Part shown: positions 25,516-33,656 of the stretch, in pieces
How positions within the stretch are numbered: the stretch's first letter is position 1
Layout: every line of letters starts with the position of its first letter
DNA from: Candidatus Mnemosynella biddleae
GTDB taxonomy: Archaea; Halobacteriota; Archaeoglobi; Mnemosynellales; Mnemosynellaceae
NCBI GenBank assembly: GCA_002011165.2
Contig: MTMI02000009.1
Location: forward strand, 171,753-235,752
Reading direction: 5' to 3'
Length of the DNA: 64,000 bases
Translations under genes and position numbers: made by a program
Notes under the pieces: generated by a model
Databases searched by the model: none
What the model was told of the DNA's origin: nothing
Seen by the model: only the letters and a program-made list of their open reading frames with translations

Positions 25516-27452
25516 AGGAGAAAATAGGAAATAGGGAAACTGAATGTCTTCTATGCAAGCTTTGCGAGGAGGGATGTCCTACTGGAGTTGATCTCATAAG
25601 ACTTGTTCCACTGAGCAGATATATTCACGGTGCGAGGGGAGGGCACGGCTCAATGTTCCTAACCCTTATCTCGTTCTCACCGCTTTTCTCATGGAAATAC
25701 ACAGAGGTTGAAATTGACGAGAACTCCGAAATTGCATTCTTTCCGGGATGTACACCAATTTTTGATGTTGCATTCGAGGTTGTGGAAGGAGAACCCTACG
25801 GCAACTACTCTGCAATGGGAAGAGATCGGAAATATAGTAACATGGGTTATGCCGCGCTGAAAGTTCTCAACAAACTCGGAATAAAACCAAAAATCCTCAC
25901 AGCATGTTGCGGTCACGATCTTTATTATTCCGGAATGCTTGATGAATTTGAGGAGCTTAAGAATTCTTTGAGAGGTCTTTTCGAGAATGTAAGGCTGGTC
26001 ATAACTCCGTGTGCGGAGTGTCTCCACAGCTTGAGAGATCTCCATGGAGTTCCTACTGTCCATATCTCACAGTTCATAGTAGAAAATCTCGAAAAGATCG
26101 AAGGAAGGAGACTTCCTTTCAAATTTATCTATCATGATTCATGTCGTTTGGGAAGGTATTCCAAGATTTATGACGAGCCGAGAAAAATTATCGAGACTTT
26201 TGGAGAGTTAGTTGAATTTAAGGAGAACAGAGAGAGCTCGAAATGCTGTGGAGTTTCGAGCTGGATGAACTGCAATGCAACTGCAAAAAGAGAGAGGGAG
26301 AAAAAAATTGAAGAATTTGAAGGGTCTGGAGCGGAGTTCCTAGTTGTCTCCTGTCCAAAGTGCGCAATTCATCTAGACTGCATTTACTATGAGGAGGGGT
26401 CTAAGAGGAGGAGAGAGAGAGTGAACATCATTGATATCTCCGAGCTGACTGCAATGGCAATGGGGTTGTACTCTTTAGATGAGGTCTGGAAAAGGAGGTT
26501 CGAAAGAGATGACGGAAGCAAAAGACTCTTCATTCCTCCAAAGGAGAGAGATCCATTAAAATACATAGATGAAGAACTTAGGGACTCTCTTTTCAGTTGC
26601 ACCACATGTTACTACTGCACCTCTCTTTGCTCGGTGAATCACGAGACACCTCACCTCATTGAAAAGCTAAGAAGCTTTTTTGTTTCCCATGATCTCAACC
26701 CAGAAAAACACAGAATCATTTATAGAAACACCATAGAGACCGGAAACCCGTATGGAGAGAGAGAAGAGATTTTTTACGAGAGAGAAGAACATGAACTCAT
26801 ATATTTCCCAGGATGTACCACAAAGTTCAGGATGAAAAATGTTTATGAAAGCACAAAAGAGGTTTTAAGTGCTCTCAGAGTGAGTTACTCCGTTCCAAAA
26901 GATCTTGTCTGCTGTGGTTCACCACTTCTGAGATCAGGATACAAAATAGACGAGATTAAGAAGAAAAATCTTGGAATTCTCAAGAAACCCGTAATTACTT
27001 CGTGTGCCGGATGTCACGCAACGCTTCAGAACGATTACGGAATTGAAGTGGAGCATATTGTTGAGGTTTTAGCAAGGAGAGTTGAGGAGCTACCTCTGAA
27101 GAAGCTTGAAATGAAAGTTGTCTATCACGATCCCTGTCACCTCGGAAGGGAGTTCAAAATATACGAAGAGCCAAGAGAAGTAATCGAAGCAATTCCGGGA
27201 TTGAGGCTTGTAGAATTTGAAGAGAATAGAGAGAATTCCCTATGCTGTGGCGGAGGAGGTGGTCTGAGAGCATGGAACCCTACAAAATCTCAGGAACTTG
27301 CAAAGAAGAGGATGGAAGAGGCAGAAAAGATGGCCGTTGACGCAGTGGTTTCTTCATGTCCTTTCTGCAAACTTAACCTTCAGAGTGTTAGCGAGATGGA
27401 GGTCTTGGACGTAACGGAACTTCTTGCGAGAGCTTTGAAAAAGAGTTTCTAA
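25506..27452 (+). CDS. internally duplicated HdrD-like iron-sulfur protein
   Basis: A 648-residue protein made of two HdrD-like halves. Half one has CLLCKLCEEGCP, then CCG-type cysteines in FFPGCTP, TACCGHD, TPCAECL, KCCGVSS and CPKCAIH. Half two starts near residue 355 with CTTCYYCTSLCS and repeats FPGCTT, LVCCGSP, SCAGCHA, YHDPCHLGREF, LCCGGGGG and CPFCKLN. HdrD normally has one such unit. The CCG domains hold noncubane clusters or bind lactate/glycolate-type partners in relatives. It is the last gene of the six-gene operon and overlaps the HdrA gene. Confidence 0.85.
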   Translation: MLMKEKIGNRETECLLCKLCEEGCPTGVDLIRLVPLSRYIHGARGGHGSMFLTLISFSPLFSWKYTEVEIDENSEIAFFPGCTPIFDVAFEVVEGEPYGNYSAMGRDRKYSNMGYAALKVLNKLGIKPKILTACCGHDLYYSGMLDEFEELKNSLRGLFENVRLVITPCAECLHSLRDLHGVPTVHISQFIVENLEKIEGRRLPFKFIYHDSCRLGRYSKIYDEPRKIIETFGELVEFKENRESSKCCGVSSWMNCNATAKREREKKIEEFEGSGAEFLVVSCPKCAIHLDCIYYEEGSKRRRERVNIIDISELTAMAMGLYSLDEVWKRRFERDDGSKRLFIPPKERDPLKYIDEELRDSLFSCTTCYYCTSLCSVNHETPHLIEKLRSFFVSHDLNPEKHRIIYRNTIETGNPYGEREEIFYEREEHELIYFPGCTTKFRMKNVYESTKEVLSALRVSYSVPKDLVCCGSPLLRSGYKIDEIKKKNLGILKKPVITSCAGCHATLQNDYGIEVEHIVEVLARRVEELPLKKLEMKVVYHDPCHLGREFKIYEEPREVIEAIPGLRLVEFEENRENSLCCGGGGGLRAWNPTKSQELAKKRMEEAEKMAVDAVVSSCPFCKLNLQSVSEMEVLDVTELLARALKKSF

Positions 27453-27465
27453 TGATTATTAGAAA

Positions 27466-28713
27466 ATGAAAAATGGCAAAATTTTTATTTTTCATCCCTT
27501 TCAGCTGAGAAGTATGGGATTCCGGCGCTCATATCTCTACGTGTTTCTTGACTCTCTTCTTATGATGCTGGGGTTTGCTACTCTCACAATGAGCTCCATT
27601 GCAAGAGAGGGTCTCCTGAACTTCTTTTCCGTTTCGGCAGAACTGTATGACTGGGCTTACGTCTCTTATACTTTTGGACTCTTCGCAGCTTTTTTCCTCG
27701 GTCGCTCAAGTTACTTTGAGAGAAATTTTAAAAAAGGTGTTCTTCTCTCAGTTCTTTTCGCAGCAATACCACAGATTCTTATACCGCTTATACCATTTTT
27801 CTCTATTTTCCTAATTCTCAGATTCATTCAGGGCTTCATCATAGCTCTGGTTCCCCTTTTCTCCGCTCAAGTAGGAGAACTTTTCAGAGAGGGGAGAGCA
27901 TTTGCAAAAGGAATAATTCTTGGAGGGATTTTTCTTGGAGGTATCTTTGGAAGTTTCTCCGGAAGCTCTCTTGTAGATCTTTTTGGATGGAAATTTTCCT
28001 TCGTTCTTACTGGAGTGCTCATGCTTTTCGGATTGGCTCTCTGGGAGATTCTTGTTGAAGATCTCAAAAAACGTGTCAAGAAAAGAGATGTTTCCTCTCC
28101 CTGGAGACTTTCTTTTACATATATCTGGGGATTTTCGCTCTTCTTTGCTCTTTGGGTTGTTTTCACAATTCAGGGTCTCCTTCCCTCTACTGTTTATTCC
28201 CTCGGACTCTCTAAAGAAGAGGCGAGTGTTTTTTCTACCTTTCTTTCAGCTTCAAAAGTCTTCTGGTCGATTTTAATTGGTTATCTAACTTACAAAATCT
28301 CTATAGGAGCGAAAGATAACAGAGAGCTCTTTATTTCTGCTTCAAAGACGATGATATTCTCCTATCTTCTTGGATTCGTTGGTCTTCTCATGACGAGCTA
28401 CGCAATCAAAACTGGCGATCTTCAAATCTTCTATATTTCCCTTTTCCTCTCTGGAGCTGTTCAAGGAGTTGCCCCGGTTTTCTGGAGTACTCCGGCAGTT
28501 ATCTTTCCAGAGAGCATGGTGACAAGCGGTGCCTTTGCTATAGGACTTGTCTCAAATTCAGCGAATGCAATAGGTCCTTTCATCACGAAGCTCCTAGTAG
28601 AAAAAGAAGTTATCTTCGGCTGGATTGCACTTAGTTTAGCTCCAATTCTCGGAATTTTCTTTACAATCCTCTCAAGAAAAATGAACTTGCCTTCAGAGTC
28701 ACAAAATTTATAA
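27466..28713 (+). CDS. MFS transporter next to the Hdr/fumarate-reductase operon
   Basis: A 415-residue major facilitator with 12 hydrophobic helices and a long mid-protein cytoplasmic loop (LKKRVKKRDVSS). Motifs such as FIQGFIIALVPLFSAQ and GVAPVFWSTPAVIFPE are general MFS features. It lies 13 bases after the duplicated HdrD gene, so it may be in that operon and move a dicarboxylate or related substrate; this is inferred from position. ATG 27466 or 27514 may be the start; neither has a clear ribosome-binding site. Confidence 0.75.
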   Translation: MKNGKIFIFHPFQLRSMGFRRSYLYVFLDSLLMMLGFATLTMSSIAREGLLNFFSVSAELYDWAYVSYTFGLFAAFFLGRSSYFERNFKKGVLLSVLFAAIPQILIPLIPFFSIFLILRFIQGFIIALVPLFSAQVGELFREGRAFAKGIILGGIFLGGIFGSFSGSSLVDLFGWKFSFVLTGVLMLFGLALWEILVEDLKKRVKKRDVSSPWRLSFTYIWGFSLFFALWVVFTIQGLLPSTVYSLGLSKEEASVFSTFLSASKVFWSILIGYLTYKISIGAKDNRELFISASKTMIFSYLLGFVGLLMTSYAIKTGDLQIFYISLFLSGAVQGVAPVFWSTPAVIFPESMVTSGAFAIGLVSNSANAIGPFITKLLVEKEVIFGWIALSLAPILGIFFTILSRKMNLPSESQNL

Positions 28714-28736
28714 GAAATGGAGAAGAGGTCACCCTC

Positions 28737-29210
28737 ATGCCCCAAGTGGTTATTCTCATGGGTTCGAAGAGTGATGCAGAATTCGTGAAGAGAATTGAAA
28801 GGGCTCTTGAAAACTTTGGAATCTCCTATGAGAAGAGAGTTGCTTCTGCTCACAAGACTCCAGAACATCTCTTGAAAATTCTGAAAGAGTATCCTGGGGA
28901 TGTTATTTACATTACTGTTGCAGGAAGATCAAATGCTCTTTCTGGAATGGTTGATGCTTCTGTCCCCTCTCCGGTTATTGCATGCCCCCCATACTCTGAG
29001 AAATTCGGAGGTGCGGATATATTCTCATCTCTTAGGATGCCATCCGGAGTTGCCCCTCTTGTGGTTCTTGAACCAGAATCTGCAGCTCTTGCAGCTGCAA
29101 AGATCATAGCTATGAAAGATGAGGAAATGAGAAGGAAGATCAAAGAATATCATGAAAAAATGGAGAAAGAAATTGAAAAAGCTGACAAAGAGCTCAGAGG
29201 AGAGAAGTGA
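28737..29210 (+). CDS. purE: N5-carboxyaminoimidazole ribonucleotide mutase / AIR carboxylase (PurE)
   Basis: A 157-residue PurE. Seen: the N-terminal VVILMGSKSDAEF, VASAHKTPEHLL, ITVAGRSNALSGMVDA and a PPYSEKFGGADIFSS loop, covering the substrate phosphate and carboxylate sites. It forms 4-carboxy-AIR in purine synthesis. Its TGA overlaps the ATG of the DUF134 gene. It is likely complete. Confidence 0.93.
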   Translation: MPQVVILMGSKSDAEFVKRIERALENFGISYEKRVASAHKTPEHLLKILKEYPGDVIYITVAGRSNALSGMVDASVPSPVIACPPYSEKFGGADIFSSLRMPSGVAPLVVLEPESAALAAAKIIAMKDEEMRRKIKEYHEKMEKEIEKADKELRGEK

Positions 29211-29503
29211 TGCCGAGAAGAGTGAGAAGAAGAATTGGATGCAAACCTAAGAGCTGGATGTTTAAACCCAGAGGGATTCCTGCGAGAGAGCTCGAACATG
29301 TTGTTATCAGCGTTAATGAAATAGAGGCGATGCGTTTGGTTGATCTAGAAGGGCTTACTCAGGAAGAGGCTGCTGAGAAGATGGGAATTTCCAGAAAGAC
29401 TCTCTGGATAGATCTAAAAAATGGAAGGAAAAAAATTGTAGATGCTCTTATAAATGGGAAAGGAATAATCATAGAGGAATCAGATCATGGAGAATCCATT
29501 TGA
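29210..29503 (+). CDS. DUF134 helix-turn-helix protein
   Basis: A 97-residue basic protein starting MPRRVRRRIGCKPKSW, with IEAMRLVDLEGLTQEEAAEKMGISRKTLW as the core of a sigma-4-like helix-turn-helix. DUF134 proteins occur beside NifX-like (FeMo-cofactor-binding fold) genes; that cluster begins a kilobase downstream. It is probably its DNA-binding regulator, by family and context. The start ATG overlaps the purE stop. Confidence 0.88.
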   Translation: MPRRVRRRIGCKPKSWMFKPRGIPARELEHVVISVNEIEAMRLVDLEGLTQEEAAEKMGISRKTLWIDLKNGRKKIVDALINGKGIIIEESDHGESI

Positions 29504-30137
29504 GGAGCTTGCAGAAAAATATGATGCGTGGTACGACAGCAGAAAAGGAAGAAAGATTTTTGATTTTGAGCTGAGAGCTCTTGGAAAGGTTTCTTTTCCC
29601 CACCCATCTCTCGAAATAGGGGTTGGAACTGGACGATTTGCAAAAGAACTGAGAATTGAGGTTGGTGCAGATATAGCCAAGGAGATGCTGAAGATTGCAA
29701 AGATGAGAGGTATAGAGACCGTTCTCTCCGATGCACACAAACTTCCTTTCAAATCTCGAAGTTTTAAAACATCTTATTTCATAACAACTCTCTGCTTTCT
29801 TAAAGATCCTGAAAGAGCGTTGAGAGAGGCAGCTCGAGTTTCTGAAAATATCGTTGTAGGGTTCATACCGGAGGAGAGTCCTTTAGGAAGATTTTATATT
29901 CAGAAGGGACAGGAAGGGCATCCCCTTTACACCCATGCTCGATTTCTTTCCTGCTCTCAGCTTATCGAAATTCTTGAAAAAGCTGGTTTCAGGATCATTG
30001 AAGCTTATGCCACGCTTTTTACACTTCCAGAATCAGAATATCTCGAAAGAGAGACAATTAAAAGAGGTATTCACCCATCAGCTGGATTTAATGTAATCTT
30101 TGCAACACTTCGTGAACCCTCTTCCAAACCTCCCTGA
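29487..30137 (+). CDS. class I SAM-dependent methyltransferase
   Basis: A 216-residue methyltransferase of the UbiE/COQ5-like fold. Motif I is LEIGVGTGRFAKEL, motif II region VGADIAKEML, with a later SDAHKLPF acidic turn and SYFITTLCFL. The substrate is unknown. Its start overlaps the DUF134 gene by 17 bases, and its 3' end overlaps the convergent MinD-like gene by 50 bases, an unusually long overlap. Confidence 0.88.
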   Translation: MENPFEELAEKYDAWYDSRKGRKIFDFELRALGKVSFPHPSLEIGVGTGRFAKELRIEVGADIAKEMLKIAKMRGIETVLSDAHKLPFKSRSFKTSYFITTLCFLKDPERALREAARVSENIVVGFIPEESPLGRFYIQKGQEGHPLYTHARFLSCSQLIEILEKAGFRIIEAYATLFTLPESEYLERETIKRGIHPSAGFNVIFATLREPSSKPP

Positions 30138-30951
30138 TAGCTGATGATGCCTCTCCACCTTCAGAGATGATGATTCTGCCATTCTCCATAGCTTCCACGA
30201 CTTTTTCATCAAAGGGGATCGTTCCGACCACTTCGATGTTCTCTCTAGTACAGAAAGAGAGTATTTTTTCTGTCATTTCCTCATTGAGATCATACTTATT
30301 CACACAGACAAGAGGGAGCACATTGAAATAGTGGGCAACTGATAGAACTCTCTTCAAATCATGAATCCCTGAAAGAGTTGGTTCGGTGACTATTAAAGCA
30401 ATATTTGCTCCGCTGAGAGTTGCAATAACAGGACACCCTATTCCTGGAGGGCCATCTATCAAAATGATTTTTGATCGATTTTTCTTTGCCAATTCTCTTG
30501 CCCTTTTCTTGACTTCGTGCACCAACTTTCCTGAGTTCTCTTCTCCGGGAAGTAAAGAGGCATGAGACATCCACCCATAAGGAGTCTTTGAGAGATAAAT
30601 ATATCCGCCTAACTCCTCTCTCATTTCAATTGCATCTCTCTCACAGACGAGCTGACAGACTGAACATCCCTCACAGAGAAAGGTATTAACTCTGAAGTTT
30701 GAAATTGCATTAAATCTACAGTGTTCTGCACATTTTCCGCACTTCACACATCTCTCTTCAATAATTCTCGCTACTTTCCCTCCCCGATACTCCTCGATAC
30801 TTCTAATCTCTGGTTTGAGAAGAATATGAAGATCTGGAGCATCAACATCGCAATCTGCAATCACCTTATTTTCTGAAAGAGTGGCAAAAGATGCTGTAAT
30901 AATGGTCTTTCCTGTTCCCCCTTTCCCACTGATTACGCAAAGTTCCTCCAC
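30088..30951 (-). CDS. MinD/Mrp-type ATPase with inserted ferredoxin domain (copy 1)
   Basis: A 287-residue P-loop ATPase. Seen: a deviant Walker A ISGKGGTGKTI at the N-terminus, an inserted two-cluster ferredoxin (CVKCGKCAEHCR and CEGCSVCQLVCE near residues 68-105), and switch II LIDGPPGIGCPV. Such COG1149 proteins are encoded in pairs beside NifX-like proteins and are proposed to load or move iron-sulfur or metal clusters. The GTG start lies inside the end of the DtxR gene, which supplies its ribosome-binding site. Confidence 0.88.
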   Translation of the reverse strand: MEELCVISGKGGTGKTIITASFATLSENKVIADCDVDAPDLHILLKPEIRSIEEYRGGKVARIIEERCVKCGKCAEHCRFNAISNFRVNTFLCEGCSVCQLVCERDAIEMREELGGYIYLSKTPYGWMSHASLLPGEENSGKLVHEVKKRARELAKKNRSKIILIDGPPGIGCPVIATLSGANIALIVTEPTLSGIHDLKRVLSVAHYFNVLPLVCVNKYDLNEEMTEKILSFCTRENIEVVGTIPFDEKVVEAMENGRIIISEGGEASSAIREVWKRVHEVLQRLH

Positions 30952-31319
30952 CTTAATGTCCCCTCCTTAGAGTTCTCAAGATGTCTTTTCATGAGTTCGA
31001 GCATCTCGGGTTTTACCACATGCTCAATTAAACAGGTTTGTTCCTCCGCAAACTCCTTTTCAGCACCGAGAGATATCAGAAATTCAAAAATGATTTTTCT
31101 TCTTTCTCTGAGGAATTTAACAAATTCTTTTCCTTTTTCTGTTAATCTTGCTCCGAAGTATTTCTCAAAAATGACGTATCCGCCTTCATCAAGTTTTCTG
31201 AGCATTTCGGTAACTGTTGAAGCTGAGACCCCGAGAACCTTCGCTATATCCTTGTTCTTTGCGTATCCCTTCTCCCTCTCCAATCGGTAAATTACGATAA
31301 GATAATCTTCAAATTTCAT
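30933..31319 (-). CDS. DtxR/MntR family metal-dependent repressor
   Basis: A 128-residue regulator. It has an N-terminal winged helix (NKDIAKVLGVSASTVTEML, YVIFEKYFGARLTEKG) and a dimerisation/metal domain with CLIEHVVKPEM. That Cys-x2-Glu-His matches the metal ligands of the DtxR primary site. The SH3-like third domain is absent, as in MntR. It is embedded between two MinD-ferredoxin genes with overlaps on both sides. It probably senses Fe(II) or Mn(II) and may control this cluster via the palindrome at 34453. Confidence 0.9.
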   Translation of the reverse strand: MKFEDYLIVIYRLEREKGYAKNKDIAKVLGVSASTVTEMLRKLDEGGYVIFEKYFGARLTEKGKEFVKFLRERRKIIFEFLISLGAEKEFAEEQTCLIEHVVKPEMLELMKRHLENSKEGTLRWRNFA

Positions 31320-32142
31320 CTAAACTCAACACCCTCTCAAAAAGCTCCTCAAATTTCTTTCTCCATTTTTCATCTCTCACAAGAAGATGTCCCTTGGAGT
31401 AAACTTCAGCTACTTTTCTGTCAAAGGGAATCTTCATAAAAACTGGAATGTTCTCTTTTTCACAGAATTTCTCAATAATGTTGTTCTTATTTGCCTTATT
31501 AATTACAACTCCCATCGGAATATCAAGAGTTCTTAGAACTGAGACCGTTAAAGATAGATCAAAAAGTCCAGAAGGTGTTGGTTCGGTGATAAGAAGAGAG
31601 AGATCGCTTCCAATCACAGTACTTATCATTGGGCAGGCCATTCCAGGAGGAGAATCAAGAATTACGAGTTCTTTTCTCCCGTCAATCATCTTTTTCAGCT
31701 TTCTGATAATTGGAGATGCAAATGGTTCTCTGGGAATAAGCCTTCCATGAAGAAATTCCCCACTCTGAAATCTTCCTCCTTCAATCACTCCTAGTAGTCT
31801 TTCTTTCTCTCTGATGGCCTTTTCGGGACAAACAAGGATGCAGCCCCCGCAACCCTTGCAGAGCTGTGGGAATAGAATTACTCCCTTCTTCGTCACAGCA
31901 AGAGCATTTAAATTGCAAAAAAGTGCACACTCTCCGCAGAAAGAGCACTTCTTTTCATCAATCTCAGGAATTTGGAGAGAGACTTCTTGGGAAAATGTGA
32001 TGGAAGGTTTGAGAAAGATATGTGCATTTGGTTCTTCAACATCACAATCTACGAACTGCACATCTTTTGAGAGATATGCAAGATTCGTTGCCACAATCGT
32101 CTTTCCAGTTCCTCCCTTACCGCTCGTCACCGAGATAATCAT
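31309..32142 (-). CDS. MinD/Mrp-type ATPase with inserted ferredoxin domain (copy 2)
   Basis: A 277-residue paralogue of the neighbouring ATPase: P-loop TSGKGGTGKTI, ferredoxin motifs CSFCGECALFCN and CKGCGGCILVCP, and switch II LDSPPGMACPM. ATG 32142 is preferred to an upstream in-frame ATG because GTGAGGT precedes it and the protein then starts like copy 1. It overlaps the DtxR gene by 11 bases. The likely role is handling of iron-sulfur or metal clusters with the adjacent NifX-like proteins; this is inferred. Confidence 0.87.
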   Translation of the reverse strand: MIISVTSGKGGTGKTIVATNLAYLSKDVQFVDCDVEEPNAHIFLKPSITFSQEVSLQIPEIDEKKCSFCGECALFCNLNALAVTKKGVILFPQLCKGCGGCILVCPEKAIREKERLLGVIEGGRFQSGEFLHGRLIPREPFASPIIRKLKKMIDGRKELVILDSPPGMACPMISTVIGSDLSLLITEPTPSGLFDLSLTVSVLRTLDIPMGVVINKANKNNIIEKFCEKENIPVFMKIPFDRKVAEVYSKGHLLVRDEKWRKKFEELFERVLSLDEI

Positions 32143-32153
32143 AGGCTCATACC

Positions 32154-32513
32154 TCACTGTCTGTGCTCTCTGCATGCACTCTGAAGAGATGCCTTCTGAA
32201 GAGAGTCTCTTCTGAAGAGTTCCACTGCATCTCTCACCTTTCCATATGCCCCAACATAGACTTCAATTCCAAAAGAGCGAAACATTTCAATGGCTCTCGG
32301 ACCGAGATTCGAGGTTATTACCGCTGAAACTCCAAGTTCTGCAAGCTGTTCTGGAGGTTTTCCAAATCCTCCCATATGCTCACTCATATTTGGGACGACT
32401 TTCACTTCTCCAGTTTCAAGATTTACAACCGTGAACGTTGGGGCCCTTCCAAAGTGTGGAAAGACTTCATCATCGAGCCCTCTCATACCAAGCGTCGGGA
32501 TGGCGACCTTCAT
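32154..32513 (-). CDS. NifX/NifB C-terminal-like (dinitrogenase iron-molybdenum cofactor fold) protein, copy 1
   Basis: A 119-residue ribonuclease-H-like small protein. It starts MKVAIPTLGMRGLDDEV, continues FPHFGRAPTFTVVN, and has ITSNLGPRAIEMFRSFGIEVY, the typical ligands and turns of the DiNase_FeMo-co fold. No nif genes are present in the window, so it is not evidence of nitrogen fixation. Relatives bind iron-sulfur or molybdenum clusters. Overlaps the DUF5320 gene start by 4 bases. Confidence 0.88.
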   Translation of the reverse strand: MKVAIPTLGMRGLDDEVFPHFGRAPTFTVVNLETGEVKVVPNMSEHMGGFGKPPEQLAELGVSAVITSNLGPRAIEMFRSFGIEVYVGAYGKVRDAVELFRRDSLQKASLQSACREHRQ

Positions 32514-32725
32514 TCCTCATCCTCCAATTCTCTGATTCTCTCCTCTATTGCTTTGAGTATCTCTCTGAGGGTTTCTATTTCGAGCTTAAGCCATTCAATT
32601 TCAGTTTTTGGATCTACAGGAAAAGATGAGAATGGCCAAGGCCACCACCAACAGTATCCGCGGAACCACCATCCAGGCCTCATCCAAGGAGGAAGATAGC
32701 TGAAAGGTCCTCTTCCAAGATACAT
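32510..32725 (-). CDS. DUF5320-type aromatic/coiled-coil protein, copy 1
   Basis: A 71-residue protein. The N-terminal half is rich in Trp, Tyr, Pro and Gly (PPWMRPGWWFRGYCWWWPWP); the C-terminal half is an acidic coiled coil (EIETLREILKAIEERI). DUF5320 proteins of this form are regular companions of NifX-like genes. The function is unknown. Overlaps the NifX-like gene by 4 bases, so they are translated together. Confidence 0.8.
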   Translation of the reverse strand: MYLGRGPFSYLPPWMRPGWWFRGYCWWWPWPFSSFPVDPKTEIEWLKLEIETLREILKAIEERIRELEDEE

Positions 32726-32744
32726 TTTTTCCCACCTCCTTTTT

Positions 32745-33077
32745 TTACAAATTTTCTTTCTCTACTAATTTCTCAATCACTTCTTTTACGAGACCTTTCG
32801 CTTTCACCATTCTCATGCCTTCAGCTTTCAGCATTTCAACTGCATTTGGACCGAAATCTCCAGAGATGATACTATGAACATTATTTTTTCTGAGTGCTTC
32901 AACCGCACGAACTGCAGCACCACTTGTGACCTTGCTACCTGGATTCTCAATAATCTTCACTTCCTGAATCTCTCCTCTTTCCACCTCCACAATCGTGAAT
33001 GTTGAGGCTCTTCCGAAAATTGAAGACACTTGGTCTCCAAGACCTCCGCTTCCTGAAGTCGCAACTGCAATTTTCAT
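32745..33077 (-). CDS. NifX-like protein, copy 2
   Basis: A 110-residue second DiNase_FeMo-co-fold protein. It begins MKIAVATSGSGGLGDQV and has FGRASTFTIVEVE and ISGDFGPNAVEMLKAEGMRM. ATG 33077 is preferred to GTG 33086 because GGAG sits nine bases before it. It pairs with its own upstream DUF5320 gene, repeating the order of copy 1, so the unit was duplicated. Confidence 0.87.
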   Translation of the reverse strand: MKIAVATSGSGGLGDQVSSIFGRASTFTIVEVERGEIQEVKIIENPGSKVTSGAAVRAVEALRKNNVHSIISGDFGPNAVEMLKAEGMRMVKAKGLVKEVIEKLVEKENL

Positions 33078-33082
33078 TTTTT

Positions 33083-33343
33083 TCACTCCTTCTGCAACTC
33101 CTCAAGCCTCTTTTTGATTTCTCTGAGCTCTCTTTCAAGTGCTTCAGCTCTTTCTCTCAGAATTTTGATCTCATCATCTGAACTGATCTCAGAAATACTG
33201 CCCGGAGGATAGACCGGTGATGTGGCTATAGGGTACTGAGTTCTAGGTGGGAGAGTTTTCCCTCCCGGAGAGAAGCCAAATCTCATCCATCCAGGCATTC
33301 CAGTCAACCAAAACATCCATCTATATCCTCTTGGCATTTCCAA
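33083..33343 (-). CDS. DUF5320-type protein, copy 2
   Basis: An 86-residue protein with an aromatic, glycine/proline-rich first half (MPRGYRWMFWLTGMPGWMRF) and a C-terminal coiled coil (IKILRERAEALERELREI). It has the same layout as the 71-residue copy but is weakly similar in sequence. The end overlaps or abuts the NifX-like copy 2. Function unknown. Confidence 0.78.
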   Translation of the reverse strand: MEMPRGYRWMFWLTGMPGWMRFGFSPGGKTLPPRTQYPIATSPVYPPGSISEISSDDEIKILRERAEALERELREIKKRLEELQKE

Positions 33344-33350
33344 TCACCTC

Positions 33351-33500
33351 CTATTTCCTCATCATTTTTGTCCCGCATTTCGGACATTTTTCCTCAACAC
33401 ACGGGATTCTAGGGCGATGAGGAATTGTGTAGTCACATGCGGGACACACGCATTCTCCCTCTGGACCTCTTCGACTCCACAAAGACAAAACTACCACCAT
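33351..33500 (-). CDS. small zinc-ribbon protein
   Basis: A 49-residue frame from ATG 33500 with two cysteine pairs: CVCPAC and CPKCG, plus a further Cys between them, typical of a rubredoxin-like zinc ribbon. The first residues are hydrophobic (VVVLSLW). It overlaps the preceding aromatic-rich gene by 10 bases, the shared bases being ATGGTGGTAG. It could be the second half of one gene split by a frameshift. Function unknown. Confidence 0.6.
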   Translation of the reverse strand: MVVVLSLWSRRGPEGECVCPACDYTIPHRPRIPCVEEKCPKCGTKMMRK

Positions 33501-33655
33501 CCAGAGGAATATCCATAATATCCGTAAGTTCCATAAGGAGATCTTCCGTAAAGCCACCATCTACGTGGGAGCCACGGATAGAAGCGACAGAAAGGATAGG
33601 GATTTCCTCTTCCAAAAAACACTCTACCCCTCCATCTTCCAAATCCTCTTGGCAT
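33491..33655 (-). CDS. short Trp/Tyr/Gly/Arg-rich protein (DUF5320-like N-terminal region)
   Basis: A 54-residue frame from ATG 33655, ending GWW-stop. It is dominated by aromatic, Arg and Gly residues (MPRGFGRWRGRVFFGRGNPY, FYPWLPRRWW, GTYGYYGY). This resembles the N-terminal half of DUF5320 proteins but lacks their coiled coil. It lies one base after the Mrp stop and overlaps the zinc-ribbon frame. It is either a stand-alone small protein or the first part of a frameshifted gene. Confidence 0.55.
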   Translation of the reverse strand: MPRGFGRWRGRVFFGRGNPYPFCRFYPWLPRRWWLYGRSPYGTYGYYGYSSGWW

Positions 33656-33656
33656 T

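Noticed and set aside
32154..33077. Nitrogen fixation genes
   Set aside because: Only NifX-like folds are present; no nifH, nifD or nifK is in the window.
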